Source: Nocardioides sp. 1609
GTDB taxonomy: Bacteria > Actinomycetota > Actinomycetes > Propionibacteriales > Nocardioidaceae
Assembly: GCF_004522105.1 (NCBI RefSeq)
Contig: NZ_SPUJ01000001.1
Span: forward strand, 558,001 to 622,000
Length of the DNA stretch: 64,000 bases
Direction of reading: 5' to 3'
Part shown: in pieces, positions 7,839-17,531 of the stretch
How positions within the stretch are numbered: the stretch's first letter is position 1
Layout of the letters: the number at the start of each line of letters is the position of its first letter
Position numbers and translations under genes: made by a program
The notes under the pieces: generated by a model
The model's input: the letters and a program-made list of their open reading frames with translations, nothing else
Database searches by the model: none
Told to the model about the DNA's origin: nothing

Positions 7839-8494
7839 CCGACCGTCATCTCAAGGACCTGCTCGACAGCACCGCCCCCGACCAGCCCGACCTCGCGGCC
7901 GCGGCCCGCACCACCGCCGTCACCGAGCGCGCCCGCGCCGTGACCCGGCGCAACCGCGCCCTGGTCGCCCTCGCCGCCGTCGCGGTGGTGGGCGTCGGCG
8001 TCGCCGTCCCGCTCGCCCTCGACGGCGGTGACGCCCCGGGGCGCCAGCAGGTGGCCGACGACCCCGCGCCCGAGGAGCCGGCCGTCCCGGCCCCGCAGCC
8101 GTGCCCCGACGCGCCGGTGGTCGTCGACGCGCTCCGGCCCGGCGACCTCCCGGACGACGCGGCCTGGGCGCGCCTGTGCCCCGCCACGTCGAGCGTCGGT
8201 GGGGGCGCGGACCTCGGCGAGAAGGCGATGGGCGCGGTGGTCGTCGGCGAGGAGGCCACCGCGCTGGTCGCCGACATCGAGGCGCTCCCGCGCCTGGAGC
8301 AGCTGGCGCCCGAGTGCGCCACCATGCTGGTCCAGCCCTCGGCCTGGGCCCTCGTCGTGGGTGACGGGAACGGCGGGACGGCGACGATCGGCGCCAGCGT
8401 CACCGCCTGCGGGGCCGTCCCGGTCGCCGGGGCGGACCGTCAGGTCGAGGCCATCCTCGCCCTGGCCACCGAGGCGCTCGGCTCGCACTCCTGA
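7835..8494 (+). CDS. Single-pass membrane protein coupled to the ECF sigma factor
   Basis: 219 aa. A cytoplasmic N-terminus of about 40 residues ([13 protein letters not shown]) is followed by one membrane helix (about 47-65), a Pro/Ala-rich linker and an extracytoplasmic domain with four cysteines (for example [29 protein letters not shown]) that could form two disulfides. It overlaps the sigma gene by ATGA. Position and topology suggest an anti-sigma factor or sensor, but no zinc-binding anti-sigma motif is visible, so that role is inference. Good GGAGA ribosome site. No family recognised with confidence. Confidence 0.75.
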   Translation: MTDRHLKDLLDSTAPDQPDLAAAARTTAVTERARAVTRRNRALVALAAVAVVGVGVAVPLALDGGDAPGRQQVADDPAPEEPAVPAPQPCPDAPVVVDALRPGDLPDDAAWARLCPATSSVGGGADLGEKAMGAVVVGEEATALVADIEALPRLEQLAPECATMLVQPSAWALVVGDGNGGTATIGASVTACGAVPVAGADRQVEAILALATEALGSHS

Positions 8495-8550
8495 GCCTCC
8501 CACCTGCGCCGATGCGTCGGCGGCCACGCACCCGCCCTAGAATTTCGGTC

Positions 8551-11178
8551 ATGACCGAGATCATCGAGCAGGCCACGGACACGACGAGCGCGCCCGAGCG
8601 TGCGCTCGTCGTACCCGACAAGCCCGCTCTCGAGGGCCTCGAGACGAAGTGGGCCGACCAGTGGAAGGCCGACGACACCTACGCCTTCGACCGCACCCAG
8701 CCGCGCGAGAACGTCTACTCGATCGACACCCCGCCGCCGACGGTGAGCGGCAGCCTGCACGTCGGGCACGTCTTCTCCTACACCCACACCGACCTGGTCG
8801 CGCGCTACCAGCGGATGCGCGGCAAGTCCGTCTTCTACCCGATGGGCTGGGACGACAACGGTCTGCCGACCGAGCGCCGCGTGCAGAACTACTACGGCGT
8901 CCGCTGCGACCCCACGCTGCCCTTCGACGCCGACTTCACGCCGCCGGAGAAGCCGGACCCGAAGAAGCAGGTGCCGATCAGCCGGCCCAACTTCATCGCG
9001 CTCTGCTCCGAGCTCGTCGAGCAGGACGAGCAGGTCTTCGAGTCGCTGTGGCGCACGCTCGGCCTGTCCGTCGACTGGAAGCAGCACTACACGACCATCG
9101 GGCGGAAGGCCCAGGTGGCCAGCCAGCGCGCGTTCCTGCGCAACTTCGCCCGCGGTGAGGCCTACCTCCAGGAGGCGCCGACCCTCTGGGACGTCACCTT
9201 CCAGACCGCCGTCGCACAGGCCGAGCTCGAGTCGCGCGAGTACGCCGGCGCCTACCACCGGGTCGCCTTCCACCGGCCCGACGGCCAGCCGCTCCACGTC
9301 GAGACGACCCGCCCCGAGCTGATCCCGTCCGTCGTCGCGCTGATCGCGCACCCCGACGACGAGCGCTACCAACCGCTGTTCGGCACCACGGTCACCTCGC
9401 CGGTCTTCGGCGTCGAGGTCCCGGTGCTCGCGCACCCGGCCGCCGAGATCGACAAGGGCGCCGGCATCGCGATGTGCTGCACGTTCGGCGACCTCACCGA
9501 CGTCACGTGGTGGCGCGAGCTGCAGCTGCCGGTGCGCACCGTCATCGGTCGCGACGGCCGCTTCCTGCGCGAGACGCCGGAGTGGCTCGCGAGCGAGACC
9601 GCCGCGGCGGCGTACGCCGAGCTGCAGGGCAAGACCGTGTTCTCGGCCCGCGAGGCCGTCGTCGCCGCCCTGCGCGCGAGCGGCGACCTCGACGGCGAGC
9701 CCCGGCCGACCCAGCGGATGACGAACTTCTTCGAGAAGGGCGACAAGCCGCTCGAGATCGTCGCCACCCGCCAGTGGTACATCACCAACGGCGGCCGCGA
9801 CACCGCGCTGCGCACCGAGATGATCGACCGCGGCACCGAGATCCAGTGGCTGCCGCCGCACATGCAGAGCCGCTTCGACAACTGGGTCGGCGGCCTCAAC
9901 GGCGACTGGCTCATCTCGCGGCAGCGGTTCTTCGGCATCCCGTTCCCCGTCTGGTACCCCCTCGACGACCAGGGCGAGCCCGACTACGCGCACCCGCTGG
10001 TCCCGAGCGAGGCCGAGCTGCCGGTCGACCCGTCCACCGACGCCCCCCGCGGCTACGACGAGGCACAGCGCGGCCAGGCGGGCGGGTTCCTCGGCGACCC
10101 CGACGTCATGGACACCTGGGCGACCTCGTCGCTGACCCCGCAGATCGCCGGCGGCTGGGAGGAGGACCCCGACCTGTTCGAGCGGGTCTTCCCGATGGAC
10201 CTCTGCACGCAGGCCCACGACATCATCCGCACCTGGCTCTTCGCCCGGGTCGTGCGCGCCCACTTCGAGAACCACGCCGCCCCGTGGTCGCACGCCATGG
10301 TCTCGGGCTTCATCCTCGATCCCGACCGCAAGAAGATGTCGAAGTCCAAGGGCAACGTCGTCGTCCCGACCGAGGTGCTCGACAAGTTCGGCGCGGACGC
10401 CGTCCGCTGGCGTGCCGCGATGGCCCGCCCGGGCCTCGACTCGCCGTTCGACGAGACGCAGATGAAGGTCGGCCGCCGGTTGGCCATGAAGGTCCTCAAC
10501 GCCTCCAAGTTCGTGCTCGGCAACGTCGGCGCGAGCTCGCTCGACCCCGTGCGGGTCGTCGAGCCGATCGACTGCGCGCTGCTCGGGCGGCTCGCCCGGG
10601 TCATCGACCGGGCCACCGACGCGTTCGACGCCTACGACTACACCACGGCCCTCGAGGTCAGCGAGCGCTTCTTCTGGGAGTTCTGCGACGACTACCTCGA
10701 GCTGGTCAAGGAGCGTGCGTACGCCGAGGAGGAGTCGACCGCCCGCGAGTCGGCCCGCGCCACGCTCTCCCTCGCGCTGCAGGTGCAGCTGCGGCTGCTG
10801 GCGCCGTTCCTGCCCTACGTGACCGAGGAGGTCTGGTCGTGGTGGCAGGAGGGCTCGATCCACCGCGCCGCCTGGCCGGTCGCGACCGAGCTCGGCTCCG
10901 CTGCCGCGTCCGACCCCGCCATGGTCGACGCCGTCGCCGCCGCCCTGGGCGGCATCCGCGGCGCGAAGTCGCAGGCCAAGGTCGGCATGAAGGCGCCCCT
11001 GTCGCGGGTCGAGGTCACCGGCCCCGCCGACGCCGTCGACGCCGTCCGCAGGGCCGAGGCCGACCTGCGCGCCGTCGGCCGGATCACCGGCGACCTGGTC
11101 CTCACCACCGACGAGTCCGCCACCGAGATCGCGGTCTCCGCGGAGCTCGCCCCCGCCCCCACCCCCACCGAGTCCTGA
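8551..11178 (+). CDS. valS: Valyl-tRNA synthetase, archaeal/rickettsial-type
   Basis: 875 aa class I synthetase that charges tRNA-Val with valine and edits threonine. HIGH is HVGH in [22 protein letters not shown] is [10 protein letters not shown] near residue 595. The stretch [13 protein letters not shown] replaces the LPGTDHAGIATQ found in ordinary bacterial ValS, and the C-terminal coiled-coil arm of bacterial ValS is missing. Both features fit the ValS type of archaea, rickettsiae and some actinobacteria. A TAGAAT box 7 nt before this ATG, and similarity starting here, favour this start over an ATG 39 nt upstream. The gene faces away from folC and toward clpX, opposite to the usual co-directional clpX-valS-folC order, so replacement of the original gene is plausible. 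Confidence 0.95.
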   Translation: MTEIIEQATDTTSAPERALVVPDKPALEGLETKWADQWKADDTYAFDRTQPRENVYSIDTPPPTVSGSLHVGHVFSYTHTDLVARYQRMRGKSVFYPMGWDDNGLPTERRVQNYYGVRCDPTLPFDADFTPPEKPDPKKQVPISRPNFIALCSELVEQDEQVFESLWRTLGLSVDWKQHYTTIGRKAQVASQRAFLRNFARGEAYLQEAPTLWDVTFQTAVAQAELESREYAGAYHRVAFHRPDGQPLHVETTRPELIPSVVALIAHPDDERYQPLFGTTVTSPVFGVEVPVLAHPAAEIDKGAGIAMCCTFGDLTDVTWWRELQLPVRTVIGRDGRFLRETPEWLASETAAAAYAELQGKTVFSAREAVVAALRASGDLDGEPRPTQRMTNFFEKGDKPLEIVATRQWYITNGGRDTALRTEMIDRGTEIQWLPPHMQSRFDNWVGGLNGDWLISRQRFFGIPFPVWYPLDDQGEPDYAHPLVPSEAELPVDPSTDAPRGYDEAQRGQAGGFLGDPDVMDTWATSSLTPQIAGGWEEDPDLFERVFPMDLCTQAHDIIRTWLFARVVRAHFENHAAPWSHAMVSGFILDPDRKKMSKSKGNVVVPTEVLDKFGADAVRWRAAMARPGLDSPFDETQMKVGRRLAMKVLNASKFVLGNVGASSLDPVRVVEPIDCALLGRLARVIDRATDAFDAYDYTTALEVSERFFWEFCDDYLELVKERAYAEEESTARESARATLSLALQVQLRLLAPFLPYVTEEVWSWWQEGSIHRAAWPVATELGSAAASDPAMVDAVAAALGGIRGAKSQAKVGMKAPLSRVEVTGPADAVDAVRRAEADLRAVGRITGDLVLTTDESATEIAVSAELAPAPTPTES

Positions 11179-11182
11179 CCAA

Positions 11183-11300
11183 CGCTGACCCGTCACCTAT
11201 AGGTGACGGGTCAGCGTGATGTCTGGGCCGACCCGTCACCCATAGGTGACGGGTCAGCGCGGTGTCTAGGTCGACCCGTCACCCATAGGTGACGGGTCGA
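11183..11300. repeat. Three palindromes at exact 43-bp spacing between convergent valS and clpX
   Basis: The inverted repeat GACCCGTCACC / GGTGACGGGTC occurs three times, its left arm starting at 11187, 11230 and 11273 (43-bp period). Copy 1 (11183-11216) is a perfect 34-bp palindrome with CTATAG at its centre; copies 2 and 3 have a CATA loop. They could act as a bidirectional terminator cluster or as a protein-binding array. No T-run follows. The rest of the gap (11301-11443) shows nothing recognisable. Confidence 0.9.
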
Positions 11301-11443
11301 TCTATGTCGTGCGGGTGTGTGCTGACGATGGCCTCGGTGGGCCGGGGGTATCGGCCCGCGGGTCGCGGCCTCGTTCCTCGGCTGCCGCTCGCTCGAGCAC
11401 CGACGACGCCAGCACCCCGTCGCCGCGCTCCTGGGGCCTGGCG

Positions 11444-12745
<1,302 letters not shown>

Positions 12746-12891
12746 GGGTGGATCCTCCAGATGTGCGACGAGTCGAGCCGGGGGTGGTGCGGGGACAGCG
12801 GGCGCCGGCCGGGGCCGGAACCCTCCGACGGTACCCCGCGCCGTCCCCGGGCGGGGACGGACACGGCGGACCGACGGCGGTCAAGCAGGAC

Positions 12892-13497
12892 TCAGGCCAG
12901 GGCCGGGGTCTTGAGCGACTCGAGCACCGAGTCGATCAGGCCGTACTCGACGGCCTGCTCGGCGGTGAGGATCTTGTCGCGCTCGATGTCGCGGCTGACC
13001 TCCTCGATCGGTCGGCCGCTGTGGTCGCTGATCATCTTCTCGAGCAGGTCGCGCATCCGGAGGATCTCGTTGGCCTGGATCTCGATGTCGGAGGTCTGGC
13101 CGAACGTGCCCTCGGTGTAGGGCTGGTGGATCAGGATCCGGCTGTTGGGCAGCGCCAGCCGCTTGCCGGGAGAACCGGCCGCGAGCAGGATCGCGGCCGC
13201 CGAGGCGGCCTGGCCCAGGCACACGGTCTGCACGTCGGGCTTGATGAACCGCATCGTGTCGTAGATCGCGGTCAGCGCGGTGAAGGAGCCACCGGGGCTG
13301 TTGATGTAGATGCTGATGTCCTGGTCGGGGTTCATCGACTGCAGGCACAGCAGCTGGGCGATGACGGCGTTCGCGACGTCGTCGGAGATCGGCGTGCCGA
13401 GGTAGATGATGCGCTCCTCGAACAGCTTTCCGTAGGGGTCGATGCGTCGGAAGCCGTAGGACGTGCGCTCTTCCCACTGGGGGATGTAGTAGTTCAC
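12892..13497 (-). CDS. clpP2: ClpP protease subunit (ClpP2-like)
   Basis: 201 aa serine protease. The catalytic serine is in GQAASAAAILLAAG (near residue 98), the histidine in RILIHQPY and the aspartate in the IERDK region. INSPGG marks the substrate strand. The N-terminus YYIPQWEERTSYGFRRIDPY is typical of actinobacterial ClpP2. Actinobacteria use a mixed ClpP1P2 tetradecamer, and both genes are adjacent here (10-nt gap). It starts at GTG with GAGG upstream. Confidence 0.95.
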   Translation of the reverse strand: MNYYIPQWEERTSYGFRRIDPYGKLFEERIIYLGTPISDDVANAVIAQLLCLQSMNPDQDISIYINSPGGSFTALTAIYDTMRFIKPDVQTVCLGQAASAAAILLAAGSPGKRLALPNSRILIHQPYTEGTFGQTSDIEIQANEILRMRDLLEKMISDHSGRPIEEVSRDIERDKILTAEQAVEYGLIDSVLESLKTPALA

Positions 13498-13507
13498 AGC
13501 TGCTACC

Positions 13508-14146
13508 TCAGTCCTTCACTCGGGCCGGGCGCCCGTCGTCGGCGGCCTCGCGGGCGCTCTTGATGACCTGGTCGACGAGGCCGTACTCCTGGGCCTGGTC
13601 GGCGGTGAACCAGCGGTCGCGGTCGGCGTCGGCGATGACCTGCTCGACCGGCTGGCCGGTGTGCTCGGCGATGAGGTCGAGCAGCACCTTCTTGATGTGC
13701 AGCGACTGCTGGGCCTGGATCTTGATGTCGGAGGCCGAGCCACCCATGCCGGAGGACGGCTGGTGCATCATGATGCGCGCGTGCGGCAGGGCGTAGCGCT
13801 TGCCCTTGGTGCCGGCGCAGAGCAGGAACTGGCCCATCGAGGCGGCCAGGCCCATGCCGACGGTCGCGACGTCGTTGGGGATGTAGTTCATGGTGTCGTA
13901 GATCGCCATGCCGGCGTCGACGGAGCCACCGGGCGAGTTGATGTGCAGGAAGATGTCGGCCTCGGGGTCCTCCGCCGACAGCAGCAGGAGCTGGGCGCAG
14001 ATCGCGTTGGCGTTCTGGTCGCGGACCTCGGAGCCGAGGAAGACGATGCGCTCGCGCAGGAGTCGCTGGTAGATGTGGTCGTCGAGCACGTTAAGCCCGC
14101 CGCCGCCACCCATCATCGGGGCCGGGTGAGTGGAGTTCTGGTTCAC
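13508..14146 (-). CDS. clpP1: ClpP protease subunit (ClpP1-like)
   Basis: 212 aa from a GTG start. Catalytic serine in [15 protein letters not shown], histidine in MMHQPSSG and aspartate in DADRDRWF; the [11 protein letters not shown] strand is intact. An N-terminal stretch with six glycines (MMGGGGGLN) may be a propeptide removed on maturation. It is first in the clpP1-clpP2 operon. A TAGGGT box 7 nt before the GTG suggests a leaderless start; two in-frame ATGs 30-33 nt downstream are alternatives. In relatives tig lies immediately upstream; here about 18.7 kb of other genes separate them. Confidence 0.93.
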   Translation of the reverse strand: MNQNSTHPAPMMGGGGGLNVLDDHIYQRLLRERIVFLGSEVRDQNANAICAQLLLLSAEDPEADIFLHINSPGGSVDAGMAIYDTMNYIPNDVATVGMGLAASMGQFLLCAGTKGKRYALPHARIMMHQPSSGMGGSASDIKIQAQQSLHIKKVLLDLIAEHTGQPVEQVIADADRDRWFTADQAQEYGLVDQVIKSAREAADDGRPARVKD

Positions 14147-14234
14147 GTCGTCGACCCTAGCCCGTGACACCGACACTTCCACGGGAGATCGGGTGGTGTT
14201 CGCGGACAGCAGAAGGCACGTCCGGGGCGGCGTG

Positions 14235-14723
14235 TCAGGCGCTCGCGGCGCCGTCCTCGACGGCGGCCCGCAGCCGCTCGACGCTCGCCGCCATCCCGGC
14301 CTCGAGCTCGTCGGCGTGACCCGCGGTCCCGCCGAGGAGCACGGTCGCGAAGACACCGCTGAGCGCGGTGAGCCGCCGCGGCACCGGGCGGCGGTGCACC
14401 ACGCGGGTGTGCCCGTCGGCGGTGGGCTCGAGCTCCCAGACCCAGCGCGCCCCGCTCGACCGGGTGTCCCACGCGACGGCGCGGCCGACGTCCAGCGCGG
14501 TCACCACGGAGCGGGTCGGCCAGACGACGAGCCCGCGCCGGTTGATGCCGACGTACTGCTGACCGAGCCGCAACCCGCCGCGCAGCAGCGGCCTCATCGC
14601 GACCAGCTCGGGGCTCCACTCGGGCATCCGGTCGAGGTCGCTCAGGACCGCCCACACCTGCGGCGGGCGCGCCGCGACGACCGTCTCGGCACGGAGCTCG
14701 CGGTCGGCGGCGGGGGCGCTCAT
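14235..14723 (-). CDS. SRPBCC (polyketide cyclase/START-like) family protein
   Basis: 162 aa with the helix-grip fold pattern of SRPBCC proteins: an N-terminal strand and helix ([27 protein letters not shown]), a central beta sheet ([19 protein letters not shown]) and a long C-terminal helix (residues about 133-158). Such proteins bind hydrophobic ligands; no ligand can be named. It is the last gene before clpP1 on the minus strand and lies 23 nt after the lipase-like gene, so the two are probably cotranscribed. No membrane segment or signal peptide is seen. No Shine-Dalgarno sequence precedes the ATG. Confidence 0.8.
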   Translation of the reverse strand: MSAPAADRELRAETVVAARPPQVWAVLSDLDRMPEWSPELVAMRPLLRGGLRLGQQYVGINRRGLVVWPTRSVVTALDVGRAVAWDTRSSGARWVWELEPTADGHTRVVHRRPVPRRLTALSGVFATVLLGGTAGHADELEAGMAASVERLRAAVEDGAASA

Positions 14724-14746
14724 CGTCGCATCGTCGCACCGGGCCG

Positions 14747-15955
14747 TCAGGCGAGCCAGGTCCGCAGCGACGCCAGGACGTCGGGGTGGTTGAGCAGGCC
14801 CCAGTGGTCGGTGCCGCCGACGTGCAGGACGTCGGCGCCGGGGAAGAGCTCGCCGCCCCACCGGTCCCTCCCGTACGCCGACTCCGGACGCACGAGCAGG
14901 TCGCCGACGACGTGGCCCACCGGGTGGCGCTCGGACGACGTGAGGGTGGCGCAGACGAGGTGGTAGCGCGCGTGCGGCAGCGGCGCGACGTCGTCGGTCA
15001 GCCCGGCGACGAGGTCGTGGACACCGGCCGAGCGCCAGTCGAGGATCCGCCCGAACGCCGCCGTCTCGGGCAGCCGGGACAGCCCGCGGCTGCCGTGCCC
15101 GACGCCGCGCGCGACCGGCGCGCCGAGGTGCGGCGTCCCGAGGGTGACCACGTCGGTGACGAGCGCGTTCCAGTCGCCGGACGCCGGCCCGGAGCCGTCC
15201 GACGCCGCGCCGTCGGACGCCCCGCCGGCCGCCACGGCGCCGGCCGCGCGCACGACCAGCCCGCCCATCGAGTGCCCGACCAGCACGATCCGCTCGACCG
15301 GCACCGGCCACTGCTCGACCAGCCGTTGCGCCAGCGCGGCCAGCGCGACGCCGTTCTCGCGCAGCGGCAGGCCGGTGTTGAGGCGGAGGAACACCGGCGT
15401 CCAGCCGTCGGCGGCCAGCGCCTCGCCGTAGGTCGTGCCGGTGCGGTCGCGGTGTCGCGACCAGTGGGTCTCGTCCTCGCAGAGCCCGTGGACGAAGAGG
15501 ACCAGGCGGCCGCCGGCGTCCGGGAACGCGGCGGCCAGGGCGGAGCGCTCGGGGTCGACGTCGACCTCGTCGCGGCGGACCGCCATCGCGATGGCGAGCT
15601 GGGGGCGCTCCTCGAGCAGCCGGTCGCCGATCAGCCCGTTGACCGCGGCCGCCAGGAAGCGACCGGGGCGGGTCTCCTCGAGCCCCGGACCGAGCCCGGC
15701 CGCGGCGGCGCGGTCGAGGCCGGACGCCACCGCGCGCAGCCCGAGCCCGAGCCCGCCGTACACGGCGCCGGCGGTGCCGCGGTGCAGCGTGCCCGGCACG
15801 CTCCCGGCGCCACCGGCCAGCCCGTCGGTCAGTCCGTGGGCGCGGTCGGCCCACGCGAGGTGGGTGTCGCGCACGCTGCGCAGGACCAGCTCGTCGGCGA
15901 CGACGCCCAGCAGCGAGAGTGCGTCGAGCAGGCGGGGGCCGGACGACGGGGGCAT
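14747..15955 (-). CDS. Lipase-like alpha/beta hydrolase
   Basis: 402 aa. The C-terminal two thirds is an alpha/beta hydrolase: oxyanion-hole segment LVLFVHGLCEDETHW, nucleophile elbow GHSMGGLVV (Ser in GHSMGG), a later aspartate region and a final histidine in GGTDHWGLLNH. The N-terminal 150 residues are Ala/Gly-rich and helical without a clear signal peptide. It resembles triacylglycerol lipase or PGAP1-like esterases. The start is chosen because a TATGAT box lies 6 nt before this ATG, which implies a leaderless mRNA. A 16-bp perfect palindrome covers the expected -35 region, so the gene is probably repressed by a DNA-binding protein. The substrate is unknown. Confidence 0.8.
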   Translation of the reverse strand: MPPSSGPRLLDALSLLGVVADELVLRSVRDTHLAWADRAHGLTDGLAGGAGSVPGTLHRGTAGAVYGGLGLGLRAVASGLDRAAAAGLGPGLEETRPGRFLAAAVNGLIGDRLLEERPQLAIAMAVRRDEVDVDPERSALAAAFPDAGGRLVLFVHGLCEDETHWSRHRDRTGTTYGEALAADGWTPVFLRLNTGLPLRENGVALAALAQRLVEQWPVPVERIVLVGHSMGGLVVRAAGAVAAGGASDGAASDGSGPASGDWNALVTDVVTLGTPHLGAPVARGVGHGSRGLSRLPETAAFGRILDWRSAGVHDLVAGLTDDVAPLPHARYHLVCATLTSSERHPVGHVVGDLLVRPESAYGRDRWGGELFPGADVLHVGGTDHWGLLNHPDVLASLRTWLA

Positions 15956-15975
15956 GCGCCGATCATACCCGCCCA

Positions 15976-15991
15976 GTGAACGCATGTTCAC
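15976..15991. promoter_or_regulatory. Perfect palindrome over the lipase -35 region, SOS-box-like
   Basis: GTGAACGCATGTTCAC is a perfect palindrome located 8-24 bp upstream of the TATGAT -10 box (15962-15967) of the lipase-like gene. The core GAAC-N4-GTTC equals the core of Gram-positive LexA boxes, but the flanking C/G pair is replaced by T/A; a TetR-type operator is also possible. Confidence 0.55.
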
Positions 15992-16125
15992 CGAACGGCC
16001 CACACCCCCCGGGGTAGCCGGTGACCGGCAGATGACGCTCGTCTGAACAGCGCATCGGCGCGCGGAGGCTGTGGTTGGATGCCACGCATGGGGACTCGTG
16101 GGGCCAACGACGCGTCGGGGGTTCG

Positions 16126-16974
16126 ATGCTCCGGGTGACGTTGCGCGGGTCCGGACTCCCCACGGTGACCCTCGGGTCCGGCGAGTCGCTGCTCTTCGGT
16201 CGATCCCCGCACCACGCCCTGCCCGACGACGACCCCGGCGACGCCCTGCGGGTCACCGCGATCGACCTCCCGCGCTGCGCCCCTCACGTCAGCCGCCTCC
16301 TCGGTGAGCTCGTGGTCGGCGACGAGATCGCCCGGCTGCGCTGGCACGGCTCCGGCGAGACCCAGGTCTCCAGCCTGTTCGACGCCCCCGGCGGCGCGCG
16401 GCGGGTCACCCTCGCCGAGGGGATGTCGCTGCTGCTCGACGAGGGCGAGAACATGCTCGTCGTGATGCGCGGACGCCAGACCGGGCCCGACACCTACGAC
16501 GACCTCTCGATCGTCGTCGACGTCGCCACCTCCACGCCCGCGGTCCCGCCCCGACCCCGTTCGGCCGACGAGACCGGCGAGCTGGACGCGGCGGCGACCG
16601 CGCCGGCACCCCAGCTGCCCCCGAGGTCGCGGGAGTGGTACGTCGCCCTCGCCCTCGCCGAGCCGTGGCTCAGCGGCACCGACGACTACCCGCGTCCGCC
16701 GTCGAACCGGGAGATCTACGAGCGGGTCCTGCACTGGCACGGCTACGCCTGGAACCTCGAGCGGGCCCAGCGGGTCGACGACGCCATCCGGGTCATCTCC
16801 GCGCTGGCCTTCGGTCCGCGCGAGGACCCCTTCAACGCCGGGCGGGGTCGCGCCCAGAACGTCCGCTTCGCGATCGGCCGGCGCACCGCGGAGGTCCGCC
16901 TGGTGACCGTCGAGGACCTCGACACCGTCGAACGGGCCGCCGCCGCCCGGAAGGTTCCACCGGCGGTCTCCTAG
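16126..16974 (+). CDS. FHA-like domain protein at the head of the type VII locus
   Basis: 282 aa. Residues about 1-115 look like a divergent FHA beta sandwich (VTLGSGESLLFGRSPHH, then HVSRLLGELVVGDEIARL, then LLLDEGENMLVVMRG), a phosphothreonine-binding fold. A Pro-rich linker (about 130-165) leads to a helical C-terminal domain (WYVALALAEPWLSG, REIYERVLHWHGYAWN) of winged-helix character. No membrane helix is present. It precedes the WXG100 genes, and a Ser/Thr kinase closes the locus, so a phosphorylation-dependent adaptor or regulator is plausible. An in-frame ATG 51 nt upstream is a weaker start. Its last codons contain the first of two shared regulatory elements. Confidence 0.6.
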   Translation: MLRVTLRGSGLPTVTLGSGESLLFGRSPHHALPDDDPGDALRVTAIDLPRCAPHVSRLLGELVVGDEIARLRWHGSGETQVSSLFDAPGGARRVTLAEGMSLLLDEGENMLVVMRGRQTGPDTYDDLSIVVDVATSTPAVPPRPRSADETGELDAAATAPAPQLPPRSREWYVALALAEPWLSGTDDYPRPPSNREIYERVLHWHGYAWNLERAQRVDDAIRVISALAFGPREDPFNAGRGRAQNVRFAIGRRTAEVRLVTVEDLDTVERAAAARKVPPAVS

Positions 16975-17000
16975 CGGTCGTCACGGCGGCGACCTACGGT
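16948..17000 (+). promoter_or_regulatory. Shared regulatory element plus -10 box, copy A (first WXG100 gene)
   Basis: CGGAAGGTTCCACCGGCGG begins at 16948 and is followed by TCTC; it contains the inverted repeat GGAA-N2-TTCC. A TACGGT box at 16995-17000 lies 47 bp downstream of the element start and 39 bp before the ATG of the first WXG100 gene. Copy B at 17424 has the same layout. The element overlaps the 3' end of the FHA-like gene. Confidence 0.55.
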
Positions 17001-17039
17001 CGCAGGACCAGACCAGCCGCTTCGCGAGGAGACACACCC

Positions 17040-17309
17040 ATGAGCGCCAACATGCAGGGCATGGACACCGAGGAGGCCCGCTCGGTGGCCCAGAACATGG
17101 ACTCCAACGCCGCCGTCGTCGGCGACGTCTGTGCCAGGCTCCTGGCCCGCATCCAGGGCACCAGCTGGGTCGGCCAGGACAAGGACCGCATCGCCGACGA
17201 CATCGGCAACTCCTTCATCCCCAACGCCAACGCCGCCTGCGAGGACATCAAGCAGCAGGCGAGCTACCTCATCGCCAAGGCCGACCAGCAGGACGCCGTC
17301 AGCTCCTGA
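17040..17309 (+). CDS. WXG100-family (ESAT-6-like) protein 1
   Basis: 89 aa, all helical, with the turn motif W-V-G in GTSWVGQDKDRIADD (Trp43, Gly45) between two predicted amphipathic helices, as in WXG100 substrates of type VII secretion. A strong GAGGAGA ribosome site precedes the ATG. One cysteine sits before the turn and one in the second helix. It is followed by a 14-bp-stem hairpin before the next gene, and a shared regulatory element lies upstream, so it is probably expressed as a short abundant transcript. It likely dimerises with itself, with the second WXG100 protein or with the helical N-terminus of the next protein. No YxxxD/E export signal is obvious at the C-terminus. Confidence 0.85.
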   Translation: MSANMQGMDTEEARSVAQNMDSNAAVVGDVCARLLARIQGTSWVGQDKDRIADDIGNSFIPNANAACEDIKQQASYLIAKADQQDAVSS

Positions 17310-17321
17310 CCCCTCGCACCT

Positions 17322-17354
17322 CCACGAGCCACCGGTGACCCCGGTGGCTCGTGG
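17322..17354 (+). terminator. Hairpin after the first WXG100 gene
   Basis: Perfect 14-bp stem CCACGAGCCACCGG / CCGGTGGCTCGTGG with a 5-nt loop, 12 nt after the stop codon and without a T-run. It could be a partial terminator or a 3' stabiliser inside the cluster. Confidence 0.75.
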
Positions 17355-17423
17355 CGCGTCCGGAGGTCGCTCGTCGACCGGCCGGCCGCACCGCAGGACC
17401 CGCGGCCGGGGGGCCCGACGGGG

Positions 17424-17477
17424 CGGAAGTTTCCACCCGGCGGCCTCTGTACCGCCGCCGCGCGGCCCGCCTAGTTT
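17424..17477 (+). promoter_or_regulatory. Shared regulatory element plus -10 box, copy B (transglycosylase gene)
   Basis: CGGAAGTTTCCACCCGGCGG at 17424-17443, then CCTC, repeats the element at 16948 with one inserted C; again GGAA-N2-TTCC is inverted. A TAGTTT box at 17472-17477 lies 48 bp downstream (47 bp in copy A). The ATG of the transglycosylase gene is 54 bp after the box. Confidence 0.55.
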
Positions 17478-17531
17478 CCTCGACAGCGGGCCAGAACGGC
17501 AGGCACTCGGATCTCGGACAGGAGCAGGACC

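Noticed and set aside
8440-11196. A 918-codon minus-strand frame opposite valS
   Set aside because: Antisense shadow of a clear valS gene; no recognisable domain.
11301-11443. Possible gene remnant between the palindromes and clpX
   Set aside because: Open frames here are Arg/Ser-rich without similarity I can recognise; treated as spacer.
14199-14216. ClgR-type operator upstream of clpP1 (TTCGCGGACAGC)
   Set aside because: Only part of the palindromic consensus is present with two core mismatches; insufficient to call.
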